Assembly: GCF_021729135.1 (NCBI RefSeq)
Contig: NZ_JAJTWW010000004.1
Span: forward strand, 62,001-126,000
Direction: 5' to 3'
Source: Brevibacterium daeguense
GTDB taxonomy: Bacteria; Actinomycetota; Actinomycetes; Actinomycetales; Brevibacteriaceae
DNA length: 64,000 nt
Shown: positions 16,306-24,970 of the stretch, one piece after another
Layout: the number at the start of each line of letters is the position of its first letter
Position numbering within the stretch: the stretch's first letter is position 1
Notes under the pieces: generated by a model
What the model saw: only the letters and a program-made list of their open reading frames with translations
Database searches by the model: none
Told to the model about the DNA's origin: nothing
Program-made: the position numbers and the translations under genes

Positions 16306-16863
16306 TCACTCGTCTTCCGCGGTGCGGGTATGGATCCGCGCGCCCTCTCCGTTGAAGATGCTCAGCACCTCGGCCGACCGCGAGCCCGACGCGAAGATCG
16401 CATGCGGCGTGCGCGTGTCGAACTCGGCTGCCTCGCCCGGCGTCAGGATCAGGTCCTGATCGCCGAGCAGCAGGCGGAGCCTGCCGGTGAGCACGTACAG
16501 CCACTCGAACCCGTCATGCACCTGCAGCTCCGGCACCGTCGACACCGGCGGGTACGAGATCTTGAACGTGTGCACCGGTGACCCGACTGGGGCCAGCGGT
16601 GTGATGATCATGCCGCCGCGCTGGACGGTGGGACGGCGGACACGGGGGTCGGGCACCTCCGGACGCACCAGGTCGTCGATCCGGATGCCGAGCTGACGCG
16701 TCAGCGGCAGGAGCAGCTCCAGGCTCGCCTGTCGTTTCCCGGATTCCAGTCGCGACACCGTGCTCACCGACACCCCCGCCCGCCGCGCGAGGCCTTCGAG
16801 CGTCCAGCCGCGCGCCTTGCGCATCGCCCGCAGGCGGGGCCCCAGGTGCTTGAGCTCGTCCAC
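16306..16863 (-). CDS. XRE-family regulator with cupin sensor domain
   Basis: 185 residues. An N-terminal helix-turn-helix (LEGLARRAGVSVSTVSRLES, about residues 20-40) is followed by a cupin barrel with EWLYVLTGRLRLLLG and DTRTPHAIFA. This architecture is common in regulators that respond to small molecules or redox state. The GTG start at 16863 is chosen because AAAGGA precedes it and the frame upstream runs into the divergent gene. It is transcribed divergently from the reductase-methyltransferase fusion across a 72-bp gap that contains three TTTGC half-sites, so it probably controls that gene and itself. Confidence 0.85.
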   Translation of the reverse strand: MDELKHLGPRLRAMRKARGWTLEGLARRAGVSVSTVSRLESGKRQASLELLLPLTRQLGIRIDDLVRPEVPDPRVRRPTVQRGGMIITPLAPVGSPVHTFKISYPPVSTVPELQVHDGFEWLYVLTGRLRLLLGDQDLILTPGEAAEFDTRTPHAIFASGSRSAEVLSIFNGEGARIHTRTAEDE

Positions 16864-16876
16864 CGCGCCACCATCC

Positions 16877-16903
16877 TTTTGCTGATTCTGCAAAACTGTT
16901 TGC
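16877..16903. promoter_or_regulatory. Three TTTGC/GCAAA half-sites between divergent genes
   Basis: TTTTGC (16877-16882) and GCAAAA (16890-16895) form a perfect inverted repeat with a 7-bp spacer; GCAAA (16890-16894) and TTTGC (16899-16903) form a second one with a 4-bp spacer. The middle half-site is shared. This is the likely binding site of the XRE-cupin regulator. Confidence 0.55.
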
Positions 16904-16935
16904 CGAACCGTCCTTCTCGCGCACACACTACACGC

Positions 16936-18789
16936 ATGAACACCCCGCAGAACACCCTTCACACCACCTCGAACCACTCCAGTGGCTGGGAGGCCGCCGT
17001 CTGGGACGCGATCGTGATCGGCGGCGGCCCGGCAGGACTGTCGGCCGCTCTCATGCTCGGACGAGCTCGTCGCCGCACCCTCGTCATCGACGCGGGCAGC
17101 CCGCGCAACCGCTTCGCAGAGCACATGCACGGAGTCCTCGGCAACGAGGGCACTCCCCCGTCCGAGCTCCTCAGCCGCGGGCGCACCGAGGCCGGAGCCT
17201 ACGGAGTCGAGTTCCTCGGCGCCCGCGTCCAGCGGGTGGACGAGTCCGGTCGGGTGGACGAGCACAGTGGGGATGCCGAACGCTCGGGCCGCCACGACGC
17301 CCACGACGCACGCGGGCAGGCGACCCTCGACGGCACTGCCCTGATCACCACCGACGTCGGCCGGCTGCGGGCGCGCGCCGTCATCGTGGCGACAGGCGCC
17401 CGCGATGAGCTGCCGGCCATCCCCGGCCTGGCCGAGCGCTGGGGCACGACCGTGCTCCACTGTCCCTACTGCCACGGCTGGGAAGTCCGCGACCGGCGCC
17501 TCGGCGTGCTCGTGACCTCGCCGCACGTGCTCCACCTCGCCGAGCTCATCCGCCAGTGGAGCGCCCAGGTCACCGTGTTCACGGCCCCGATCGGCCCGCT
17601 GGACCCCGAGGTGTCCGCTCGGCTGCGATCCCGCGGCATCACCCTGGTCGACGAGCCGGTGAAGGAAGTGCTCGGCGAGGGAACGACGATCGAGGCGGTC
17701 CGACTGGCCGACGGCGGCCAGATCCCGATCGAGGTGATCTTCACCGGAGGACGGCTGCGTCCGCAGGACGAGTTCCTGGCGCACCTGAACCTGGCACGGA
17801 ACGAGAGCCCACTGGGTTCGTTCCTCGCTGTGGACATGTCCGGGAGGACGAGCGCGAAGCACATCTGGGCGATCGGCAATGTCGTGAATCCGACCGCCTC
17901 TGTGCCGATGTCGATCGGGGCCGGCGCCCTCACCGGCGCAGCGGTGAACGGCGCGCTCGTCGCCGAGGAGTTCGATGCGGCGGTGGGCAGTGCGGCGAGC
18001 ACCGGCAGCGCAGGCAGCCCAGGGAGTGCAGGCAGGGGTGGCAGGGGTGGCAGGGGTGGCAGGGGTGGCAGGGGAGGCAAGGGTGGCAGGGGAGGCCGCA
18101 TGAGCAGAGGTGACGGCGGAATGAGGGGAACCGAGGGCGGCACCGATCCCGCTGAGTTCTGGGAGCAGCACTACGCCGGCGAGGATGCCGTCTGGTCGGG
18201 CAGGCCCAATCGGGTGCTCGTCGACGTCGTCTCCGGGCTCCGCCCGGGCCGGGCACTGGACCTGGGCAGCGGCGAAGGGGCGGATGCGATCTGGCTTGCC
18301 ACCCGCGGCTGGGAGGTGACGGGAGTCGACATCTCCGCGACTGCCGCCGGTCACGCGACCGCGGCTGCCCGGGAGGCCGACGTCGAGGCTCGGCTCCGCT
18401 TCGTCGTGGCCGACCTCAGCCGGAATGACCAGGAGCAGAGCACCGAGGGGCCCTTCGACCTCGTGACGGCCAGCTTCTTCCAGTCGCCGGTCGCCCTGGA
18501 GCGCATCCGGATCCTGCGCCGTGTGGCCGCCCGAGTGGCGGCGGGCGGACACCTGCTCATCACCTCGCACGCCGCGCCTCCCCCGTGGACCTCGGGCCTC
18601 GCTGAGCACGATCACGGCGAGGGCAGGGGCCCGGTCTTCCTCCGACCGGAGGAGGAGGTCGCCGCACTCGACCTGGATCCCGCTGCCTGGTCGGTCGAGA
18701 TCTGCGAGATCCGCGAGCGCGACGCGACCGGCCCGGACGGGCAGACGGGCAGGCTCGAGGACTCCGTGGTGCTGCTGCGCAGGCTCTGA
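16936..18789 (+). CDS. Fusion of thioredoxin-reductase-like flavoprotein and class I SAM methyltransferase
   Basis: 617 residues. The first part (to about 360) is a TrxR-like FAD/NAD(P) protein: IVIGGGPAGLSAALMLGRAR, then the redox pair CPYC (Cys176, Cys179), and a C-terminal FAD segment HIWAIGNVVNP. A Gly/Arg-rich linker encoded by 9-bp repeats (about 366-386) joins it to a class I methyltransferase with motif I LDLGSGEGADAIWLATRG at about 441. The methyltransferase half starts FWEQHYAGEDAVWSGRPN, which resembles TehB/thiopurine-type enzymes; it has a single cysteine, so it is not an ArsM arsenite methyltransferase. The combination suggests reduction and methylation of one substrate, perhaps a metalloid or thiol, but this is inference. 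It ends 4 bp before the convergent LCP gene. Confidence 0.82.
   Translation: MNTPQNTLHTTSNHSSGWEAAVWDAIVIGGGPAGLSAALMLGRARRRTLVIDAGSPRNRFAEHMHGVLGNEGTPPSELLSRGRTEAGAYGVEFLGARVQRVDESGRVDEHSGDAERSGRHDAHDARGQATLDGTALITTDVGRLRARAVIVATGARDELPAIPGLAERWGTTVLHCPYCHGWEVRDRRLGVLVTSPHVLHLAELIRQWSAQVTVFTAPIGPLDPEVSARLRSRGITLVDEPVKEVLGEGTTIEAVRLADGGQIPIEVIFTGGRLRPQDEFLAHLNLARNESPLGSFLAVDMSGRTSAKHIWAIGNVVNPTASVPMSIGAGALTGAAVNGALVAEEFDAAVGSAASTGSAGSPGSAGRGGRGGRGGRGGRGGKGGRGGRMSRGDGGMRGTEGGTDPAEFWEQHYAGEDAVWSGRPNRVLVDVVSGLRPGRALDLGSGEGADAIWLATRGWEVTGVDISATAAGHATAAAREADVEARLRFVVADLSRNDQEQSTEGPFDLVTASFFQSPVALERIRILRRVAARVAAGGHLLITSHAAPPPWTSGLAEHDHGEGRGPVFLRPEEEVAALDLDPAAWSVEICEIRERDATGPDGQTGRLEDSVVLLRRL
18031..18093 (+). 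repeat. Seven 9-bp repeats encoding the GGR linker
   Basis: Seven contiguous 9-bp units (consensus GGCAGGGGT) encode a Gly-Gly-Arg-type linker between the reductase and methyltransferase domains. The first four units are identical, so copy number may vary between strains. Confidence 0.92.
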
Positions 18790-18793
18790 CGGC

Positions 18794-19876
18794 TCAGAGG
18801 TGCTGGCTTTCGGCCGCGGCCGCGTACTCGTCCACGGTGTCGTTCTTGAAGGCGTCCCGGACCTTGCCGAGCTCCCCCTCGTCGATCGTGAGGTAGGACT
18901 GCCCGTCCGAGGACGTCCCCAGGCCGGAGACCGGAGCGGAGAAGAACTCGATGTCGCCGGAGCGGATATCGCGCATCCCGAAGGCCATGCTCGCGATCTT
19001 GGAGGCGGACAGCCCGGAGTCCACGGTCATGTAGGGCGAGAAGTCGCGCACCATGCCGGCGACCTTGTTCGGATTGCTCAGCGTGTCGGCCGAGATGATC
19101 TCGTTCATGATCCCGGTGAGGAAGGCCTGCTGATTGCGCACGCGCTGCAGGTCGCCGTCAGCGAACTGCTTGCGGGCGCGGACGAACGCCAGCGCCTCTT
19201 CGCCGTTGAGGTGATTGGTGCCCTCGTCGAACGTGTGTCCGTCGACGCTGAAGGCCTGCTCGGACTCGACGTCGACCCCGCCGAGGGAGTCGGTCAGCGC
19301 CTGGAAGCCCTCGAAGTCGATGACCGCCACATGGTGGATGGGCGCGCCGATGAAGTCGCTGATCGTCGACGTGGCCAGCGACAGGCCGCCGTAGGACATC
19401 GCCGCGTTGATCTTCGCCTGGCCATGGCCTTCGACCTCCACCCAGGCGTCGCGCGGGATCGACATGATCTGGACTCCCGAGCTGTCCTCGGGCAGGTGCA
19501 TGACCATGATCGTGTCGGACCGGCTGCCGCGGGCGTCCTCGAGGTCGTCGCCCTCCGCGCGGGTGTCCGAACCGAGCAGCAGGATGTTGGTGCCGGTGCC
19601 CTCCGGATCCGGACGGTCCCCGCCGAACGCCTCTTCGTCCGTGACGCCCTGCGACCCGGAGTCCCACAGGTTGGCGACGTAGAAGGCATAGACGCCGATT
19701 CCGAGCACTGCCAGCAGCACGAGCACGAGCACCACGATCAGCACATTGCGGCCGGTCTTGCGCTTCTTCCGCGTTCGACCGCCGTCGCCGCGCCGGGAGT
19801 CCAGGTCCCGCTCGTCGACAGGTTCATCCTCAAGGAAGATGCTGTCGAAATCCGAGTGGTTGTGCGATTCGGGCAC
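18794..19876 (-). CDS. LytR-CpsA-Psr (LCP) family cell-wall glycopolymer ligase
   Basis: 360 residues. A charged cytoplasmic N-terminus with basic KKRKTGRN precedes one membrane helix (about 42-68), then an extracellular LCP domain: NILLLGSDTRAEG, GSRSDTIMVMHLP, SIPRDAWVEVEG, KINAAMSYGG and VRARKQFADGDLQR, which contain the Asp and Arg residues that bind the pyrophosphate lipid. LCP proteins attach teichoic-acid-like or arabinogalactan-like polymers to peptidoglycan. GTG start with GGAGG upstream. It is a single-gene unit. Confidence 0.93.
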   Translation of the reverse strand: MPESHNHSDFDSIFLEDEPVDERDLDSRRGDGGRTRKKRKTGRNVLIVVLVLVLLAVLGIGVYAFYVANLWDSGSQGVTDEEAFGGDRPDPEGTGTNILLLGSDTRAEGDDLEDARGSRSDTIMVMHLPEDSSGVQIMSIPRDAWVEVEGHGQAKINAAMSYGGLSLATSTISDFIGAPIHHVAVIDFEGFQALTDSLGGVDVESEQAFSVDGHTFDEGTNHLNGEEALAFVRARKQFADGDLQRVRNQQAFLTGIMNEIISADTLSNPNKVAGMVRDFSPYMTVDSGLSASKIASMAFGMRDIRSGDIEFFSAPVSGLGTSSDGQSYLTIDEGELGKVRDAFKNDTVDEYAAAAESQHL

Positions 19877-19943
19877 GAGGCGCCTCCAGAAGGTCGAGCA
19901 GTATGCTTCCCCTACTTTAGGCCGATTTCGGTTCCGTCACGCA

Positions 19944-20135
19944 TCAGGGTCGGTCGAGTCGGCGCCTGCTCCGTCGGGACATCAGCGTGATGAAGGCGAG
20001 GATGAGCGCCAGGACCCCGACGCCGATCGAGATGTAGCCGGCCATGGTCAGATCCATCACGGACCACGAATCCCGCACCGCGAAGGCGAGGATCGCGCCG
20101 ATGAGAATGAGGAAGATTCCGACTCCGAAACCCAT
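19944..20135 (-). CDS. Small DUF6458-like membrane protein
   Basis: 63 residues with two hydrophobic helices (GFGVGIFLILIGAILAFAV and ISIGVGVLALILAFITLM) and a basic tail (RRSRRRLDRP). This matches the small actinobacterial DUF6458 proteins, whose function is unknown. The internal ATG at 20135 is chosen because AGGAG precedes it and the longer frame adds only hydrophilic, unconserved sequence. Confidence 0.75.
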   Translation of the reverse strand: MGFGVGIFLILIGAILAFAVRDSWSVMDLTMAGYISIGVGVLALILAFITLMSRRSRRRLDRP

Positions 20136-20304
20136 TGCTGGCTCCTGACGTTGGCTGATGCTGGAGGATGCAGGTTCCGCTTCAGTATTCCGGACCCGCT
20201 CGGAAGTCACAACAGGCGCGCCGCGATCGGCCGCAGCCTAACCGCCGGGATCCTCAGCAGCTATCCGCGGCCGTCAGCGGCGACGCGCGCCGATCACACC
20301 CGGC

Positions 20305-21306
20305 TCACAGGCCGACCGAGCGGATCCGCTCCAGCCAGGCCTGCGCCTCCGCGAAGGACTCGTCCGTGTTGTGCGGCGCGACGAAGACCCGGCTGCCGGT
20401 CGCTTCGGGATAGGAGCCGAGGAACTGCAGCCGGCGCGCGACTCGGTGCACGCCGGCGAGCGCCTCGGCGACCCGCGCCTCGGCCAGGTGGCCCTGCGCA
20501 TCGATGGAGAACTGGTAGAGGCCGAGGCCGTCCCCGGTGGGGCGCGATTCGATGCGGGACAGATTCACGCCGCGGGTCGAGAATTGCTCGAGGAGTTCGA
20601 GCAGCGCGCCCGCGCGGTCGCTCGCGAGCTGGGCGACGAGCGTGGTCTTGTCCGCGCCGGTCGGCTCCGGCAGGGCTCCCGGCAGCTTGACCAGGACGAA
20701 CCGGGTGACCGCGCCGGTGATGTCGCCGATGTCCTCGGCGAGCACCTCCAGACCGTAGCGCTCGGCGGCCAGCGCGGGGCAGATCGCCGCCTGATAGCGG
20801 ACATCGCCGGCGGAGCCAGCGCCTGTCGGCTGAGCATCCGCGGCCGGCTGACCGTCCGAGCCGGGAGGCAGCGGTGCCAGATCACGGGCCGCGGCAGCCG
20901 TCGACGAGGCGGGCAGGTAGTGCGCGCCGGGCAGGTTCCGCGCCGTCCAGCCGCGGGTCTGCGCCTCGGCGTGGGGGTGCGTGGAGTAGGTCGTGATGTC
21001 GCCCAGCTGCGTACCCGGGCGGGCGCACAGCACGAACTTCACGTGGACGAGCGTCTCCGCGATGATCTGCAGGTGTCCATGGGAGGTCAGCGCATCGAGC
21101 GTTGCGGGCACACCGCCCTCCACGGAGTTCTCGATCGGCACCACCGCCCCGTCGAGGCGCCCGTTGACCAGTCCGTCGAACGCGGCCTCCGTGTTGTGCA
21201 TGGGGACGCGCTCGGCGTCGGTGTGCCCGCGCGCCTCGAGGAGCTGGATGAGGGCCGCCTCGGTGAAGGTCGCCTCGGGGCCCAGGTAGCCGAAGGCCAA
21301 CGTCAT
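20305..21306 (-). CDS. pheA: Prephenate dehydratase PheA
   Basis: 333 residues, monofunctional. N-terminus GYLGPEATFTEAAL, then PIENSVEGGVP and the catalytic TRFVLVKL, followed by an ACT domain with ESRPTGDGLGLYQF. It converts prephenate to phenylpyruvate in phenylalanine synthesis, with feedback control through the ACT domain. A short Gln/Ala/Pro-rich insert lies near residue 160. The start follows GGAGGAA and overlaps the stop of the upstream glycosyltransferase gene by 4 bp, so glycosyltransferase and PheA are translationally coupled. Confidence 0.95.
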   Translation of the reverse strand: MTLAFGYLGPEATFTEAALIQLLEARGHTDAERVPMHNTEAAFDGLVNGRLDGAVVPIENSVEGGVPATLDALTSHGHLQIIAETLVHVKFVLCARPGTQLGDITTYSTHPHAEAQTRGWTARNLPGAHYLPASSTAAAARDLAPLPPGSDGQPAADAQPTGAGSAGDVRYQAAICPALAAERYGLEVLAEDIGDITGAVTRFVLVKLPGALPEPTGADKTTLVAQLASDRAGALLELLEQFSTRGVNLSRIESRPTGDGLGLYQFSIDAQGHLAEARVAEALAGVHRVARRLQFLGSYPEATGSRVFVAPHNTDESFAEAQAWLERIRSVGL

Positions 21307-22184
21307 GCGTTCCTCCTCATCAGCATCCGCCGGAGGCTCTCGAGCCGGCCGGAGCTCGTCAGCCGCCGGGCGCGGCGCACTGTCAGCGCCCGCAGCACGT
21401 CGCGGTACTGTGCCGCCCGGTGCACCTGCGCCTTGAAGTCCCTGCCGGTGACGCGGTGGTGGAGTTCGCATTCGACCTCGGCGACCCGCAGGCCGGCGTT
21501 GACGACGTCGATGGTCATCGCCGCCTCCACACCCCAGCCGGACGCGAACGGCAGCGCGACCTCGAAGGCCTCCCGGGTCAGGCAGCGCATGCCAGACAGC
21601 GGCTGGGTGGCCTGGAAGCCGGACAGCTCGGCGATGCCCTTCCTCGCCAGTCCGACCACCAGGCCGAAGCCGCCACCGGAGCGCTTCTGCGGCGGCAGGA
21701 TCGCGATCGTCATGTCGGCCTCGCCGGCGAGCACCGGCGTGGCCAGCGGGGCGGTGTTGAGTGCGGAGTCCTCGAGGTCGGCGTCGATGAACAGCAGCGC
21801 ACGGTGGCGCGGCCTCTCCCCCGGCTTGAGGTTCGAGATCTCGCGGTTGCGCACCGCGAACGCGCCGGTCATCATCGCCTGGGCCTTGCCGCGGTTCTTC
21901 CGGTGGGTCATCACCTCGGCGCCGGCCCGCCGCGCCAGCCGGCCTGTGTCGTCGGTCGAGCCGTCGTCGATCACCATGACCAGGTCGACACCCGGGACCT
22001 GCTTGGCCGCGGCCACCGTGGCGGCGATCCGCTGGGCTTCGTCCTTGGCAGGGATGATCACGGCGACGGCACTGGGTGCCTGGGGCACGAGCTCGGCCAT
22101 CGGATGGGGGCCGGCCTCCGGCGCCTGCGGCACCTCGGGACCGGCCGACGCCTCGGGGTCGGGGTTCGCGTCCGCGGCGCTCAT
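21303..22184 (-). CDS. Family 2 glycosyltransferase
   Basis: 293 residues. GT-A fold motifs: VAVIIPAKDEAQRI, VIDDGSTDDTGRLARR and LLFIDADLED (metal-binding DxD-type site). Such enzymes transfer a sugar from an activated donor to a lipid or protein acceptor; the acceptor cannot be told. There are no membrane helices. The start shares one base with the stop of the DUF5926 gene and the stop overlaps pheA, so the three genes form one operon. A low-complexity N-terminus (Ala/Pro/Glu) precedes the catalytic domain. Confidence 0.85.
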   Translation of the reverse strand: MSAADANPDPEASAGPEVPQAPEAGPHPMAELVPQAPSAVAVIIPAKDEAQRIAATVAAAKQVPGVDLVMVIDDGSTDDTGRLARRAGAEVMTHRKNRGKAQAMMTGAFAVRNREISNLKPGERPRHRALLFIDADLEDSALNTAPLATPVLAGEADMTIAILPPQKRSGGGFGLVVGLARKGIAELSGFQATQPLSGMRCLTREAFEVALPFASGWGVEAAMTIDVVNAGLRVAEVECELHHRVTGRDFKAQVHRAAQYRDVLRALTVRRARRLTSSGRLESLRRMLMRRNA

Positions 22185-23065
22185 CAGCGGATGGTGAGCT
22201 GGCGGGAGACTACTCCGGCCTTGGCGCGGCGCTCTTCGAAGCTCAGCGGCTCGGTGCTGGCCATCGCCTCGTCGAGCTGCGTGCGGAACTCGCCGAGCGA
22301 GCCCTCGACCTCGTCGGGCTGCGTGTTGTCCGGCAGCTCCCAGACAGGGATGACGATGCCCTGCGCGCGGAAGCAGCCCAGGTACTTGCCGATCCCGCCG
22401 AGCGTGTTGTCGCCGCGGGCGTGGAGTCGGGCCAGCCCGTTCATCACGGCGTCCTCGCTCTCGGACTGCGCCCAGCGGACGTAGATCCGGCCGCCCATCT
22501 CGGTCCAGTACGCGGCCTCGGCGGAGACGAGCTTCTCGGTGGGGCTGATGTTCTCGTTGGCCTGCTCGAGCCCGGCCTTGAGGTCCTCGTCCTGCTGGTC
22601 GGCATCCTCGGGCAGCCAGTAGTCGAAGGACTCTGCGACGGTGACCTTGAAGGGCACGCTGGTGTCGAGGATGTCCTGCAGGCGCGGTCCGTCGCCGGGG
22701 TTCGTGTCGGCTTCCGCGTAGGTGCCGGGCTCGGCGTCCTTGACCTTGAGGATCGCGGCGGTGACGTCGCGGGAGGCATCCGGTGAGGAGAACGGGACCT
22801 GGAGACCGGCCATGATCTCGCCGTCGGCGCGGTGGAGGGCCTGCCAGGCCGCGGGCAGCAGCGAGGCGAAGGTGATCTCGGTGCCGCCGTACTCCTCGGT
22901 GAGCTTCGCCGAGGCGGTCGCCGCCGGGACCAGCTCGCGGAGGCAGATGAGGTCGGCCTCGAACGGCAGGCCTTCGAACGGCCGCTGCACGAACGCCGCC
23001 GCCTGCGCCTTCGCCAGGCGCTTGGCGATGATGTCTTCTCTGGACTTCTTGGACTTCTTACCCAT
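22184..23065 (-). CDS. DUF5926 family actinobacterial protein
   Basis: 293 residues beginning with a Lys-rich stretch (MGKKSKKSREDIIAKRLAK) followed by FEGLPFEADLICLRELVPAATA, which I recognise as DUF5926, a conserved actinobacterial family of unknown function. A TAGACT -10 box (23073-23078) lies 7 bp before the ATG, so its mRNA is probably leaderless and this is the promoter of the DUF5926-glycosyltransferase-pheA operon. Confidence 0.8.
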   Translation of the reverse strand: MGKKSKKSREDIIAKRLAKAQAAAFVQRPFEGLPFEADLICLRELVPAATASAKLTEEYGGTEITFASLLPAAWQALHRADGEIMAGLQVPFSSPDASRDVTAAILKVKDAEPGTYAEADTNPGDGPRLQDILDTSVPFKVTVAESFDYWLPEDADQQDEDLKAGLEQANENISPTEKLVSAEAAYWTEMGGRIYVRWAQSESEDAVMNGLARLHARGDNTLGGIGKYLGCFRAQGIVIPVWELPDNTQPDEVEGSLGEFRTQLDEAMASTEPLSFEERRAKAGVVSRQLTIR

Positions 23066-23141
23066 GCGGTGCAGTCTACGTGTCCGCCCTGCGCGCCCGG
23101 TATTCAGCCACCGGGCGGCTGCGGCAGGCGAGAGCGCGTGG

Positions 23142-23699
23142 TCAGGCGCGGGTGACGGTGGTGGTCACCGGCGTCGGGTTCTGGAAGATGTCGAGCACGG
23201 GGCAGTGCGCGTCGACAGCGTCCTTGAGCTCCACGTAGCGCTCCTGCGACTCGGGTCCGCTGATCTCGATGCTCAGACGCACCTCGGAGAAGCCGGCCCG
23301 CACGGTTTCGTCGGCGCCGAACAGGCGAGCGGCGTCGAGGTCGCCCTCCGCGGTGATCGCGATCTCGTCGAAGGGGATTCCGAGCTGCTGGGCGTAGAGC
23401 CGGTAGACGACGACCTGGCAGCCGGCGAGCGCTCCGAGCGCGTACTCGACGGGGCTCGGACCGGCATCGTCACCTGCCAGCGGGGCGGGCTCGTCGACGA
23501 TGAAGTTGTGCTTGCCGGCTCGCACGGTGGTCGCGACGGATCCGATGCCTTCGCTCTTGACCCTGTTGACGAGGTGGGAGCTGGTGCGGTCGGCGGCGAT
23601 GCGGTCGGCCCAGGCCGTGCCGGCCTCGGTGAGCCGGGCGGCGCGGTCGTCGGCGGTGATCTCGGGGACTGCGGTCTGTGTCGTTGTTCCAGTAGTCAT
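23142..23699 (-). CDS. OsmC family peroxiredoxin-like protein
   Basis: 185 residues. The two redox cysteines are in ALAGCQVVVYRLYAQ and DAHCPVLDIF, the standard OsmC/Ohr positions. Members reduce organic hydroperoxides in the cytoplasm. A TACAGT -10 box at 23707-23712 lies 7 bp before the ATG, again a leaderless arrangement. It is a single-gene unit. Confidence 0.9.
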   Translation of the reverse strand: MTTGTTTQTAVPEITADDRAARLTEAGTAWADRIAADRTSSHLVNRVKSEGIGSVATTVRAGKHNFIVDEPAPLAGDDAGPSPVEYALGALAGCQVVVYRLYAQQLGIPFDEIAITAEGDLDAARLFGADETVRAGFSEVRLSIEISGPESQERYVELKDAVDAHCPVLDIFQNPTPVTTTVTRA

Positions 23700-23858
23700 G
23701 GTGCCGACTGTAGGAGCGGGCGCCTGCGGAACCGCCTGTCACCCGACATCTGCCGCCATCTGGCGACATGGGCAGTCATCGGGCGACACAAACCGTCACT
23801 TGAGGACGCCGTCGCTGGGTGGCCTTGAAGAGAAGTCTGCCCTCCTGGAGACTGAAGC

Positions 23859-24224
23859 ATGGCGAAATTCGCGACCGTTGACGAATACATCGAGTCCTTC
23901 CCTGCGGAGAAACGGACTCGGCTCCGGGAGCTGCGGATGCTCAGCCAGACCTGCGCCCCCGGCGCCGTGGAAAGCCTCAAGTGGGGCAGCCCCGCGTATT
24001 CGCTCAACACCATCCTCTTCGTATTCGCCGGATACACGAATCACGTGAACTTCGTGTTCACTCCCAGCACCCGGGAAGCATTCGCTGCCGAGTTGTCGCC
24101 GTTCAAGACCGGGAAGGGCTCAGTCCAGATCCCCTATTCCGAACCGGTCCCGGAGGAACTGCTGGGTCGGATGATCGAGCACCGAATCCGCGAGTACAAG
24201 GAAGACGGAGTCCTCTGGATGTAG
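23859..24224 (+). CDS. DUF1801 (YdhG-like) protein
   Basis: 121 residues, a single DUF1801 domain: VDEYIESFPAEKRTRLREL at the N-terminus, ESLKWGSPAY in the middle and a C-terminal HRIREYKEDGVLWM. The family is widespread with no settled function; some members resemble iron-chaperone YdhG. GGAG lies about 8 bp upstream of the ATG. The stop is 16 bp before the convergent AHSA1-type gene. Confidence 0.85.
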   Translation: MAKFATVDEYIESFPAEKRTRLRELRMLSQTCAPGAVESLKWGSPAYSLNTILFVFAGYTNHVNFVFTPSTREAFAAELSPFKTGKGSVQIPYSEPVPEELLGRMIEHRIREYKEDGVLWM

Positions 24225-24240
24225 AGCCTGGAGTGCCGGC

Positions 24241-24954
24241 CTAAGCGGATCGAAGCATCGCCGCGTAGGTGTCGCGCAAGCGCTCCCAGCTGACCTCCAT
24301 GGCGTCGGCCCCGACCACGCGCTGCACCTTCCTGCCCGCGAGCACCAGCTGGAGCATCGCGAAGCAGATGTGCCATCCGGCCGCTGTCAGCGCGGCTTCC
24401 TCCGCCGAGGCGAACCGCTGCTCCAGCCGCAGCTCGGTTCCAGCACCGGACCCTTCCTGCGAACCAGCAGCCGCGCCGGCGCGTTCGGCCGCACCGGTTG
24501 CATCGGCCGCACCGGTTGCATCGGCCGCACTGGAGGCATCGGCCGCACTGGAGGCATCGGCCGCACCGGATGAGTCTGCTGCAACGGAGGAGTCGGCCGG
24601 TGTGAGATCCCAGCGGACTATCCCCGGGCCCCACCGGTGGACGAGCAGCCGCTCCCTTTCAACGGTGAGAACGGTGGCGTCGAGGCCTTCGTCCTCCGGG
24701 TTCTCACGCGCCTCGGCGGGGCCTTCGGAAATCAGCGGGCGATCCGGGACGATCGGCGACCACATGGTCAGCCGGTCGGGTTCGGTCAGGTGGGCCCACG
24801 CCTCGGCGGCTGATGCCGGCAGGGTCAACGTCTGCGTGAGGGTGATCTCCGAGTCGGCGGCGCTGCCCGCCGGGCCCCGGCTCTGGAACTCCGTCCGCAG
24901 CTGCAGCTGATCGATGGCCGCGACCACTTCTTCTCGGGTGGCCTCATCGAGCAT
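24241..24954 (-). CDS. SRPBCC/AHSA1-type lipid-binding-fold protein with Ala-rich repeat
   Basis: 237 residues. The start of a START/SRPBCC fold is seen in ITLTQTLTLPASAAEAWAHLTEPDRLTMW and its end in LRLEQRFASAEEAALTAAGWHICFAMLQL. Such proteins bind hydrophobic ligands or assist stress responses. Between the two halves a run of six-residue units (SSAADA/TGAADA) encoded by 18-bp repeats is inserted at about residues 128-157. The ATG at 24954 has GGAAGG upstream; an ATG at 24978 is less well supported. Confidence 0.75.
   Translation of the reverse strand: MLDEATREEVVAAIDQLQLRTEFQSRGPAGSAADSEITLTQTLTLPASAAEAWAHLTEPDRLTMWSPIVPDRPLISEGPAEARENPEDEGLDATVLTVERERLLVHRWGPGIVRWDLTPADSSVAADSSGAADASSAADASSAADATGAADATGAAERAGAAAGSQEGSGAGTELRLEQRFASAEEAALTAAGWHICFAMLQLVLAGRKVQRVVGADAMEVSWERLRDTYAAMLRSA
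24485..24574. repeat. Five 18-bp tandem repeats inside the AHSA1-type gene
   Basis: Five units of 18 bp starting TCGGCCGCAC; units 1 and 2 are identical, 3 and 4 are identical, and 5 is diverged. They encode the Ala/Ser/Asp-rich insert and keep the frame. Confidence 0.92.
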
Positions 24955-24970
24955 GACGGACCTTCCTTCC

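Noticed and set aside
16306-18615. 769-residue frame on the minus strand
   Set aside because: Only its last 185 residues form the XRE-cupin protein; the rest is antisense to the reductase-methyltransferase fusion and has no domain.
16936-18789. Arsenite methyltransferase ArsM
   Set aside because: The methyltransferase half has only one cysteine and lacks the ArsM cysteine set, despite the arsenic neighbourhood.
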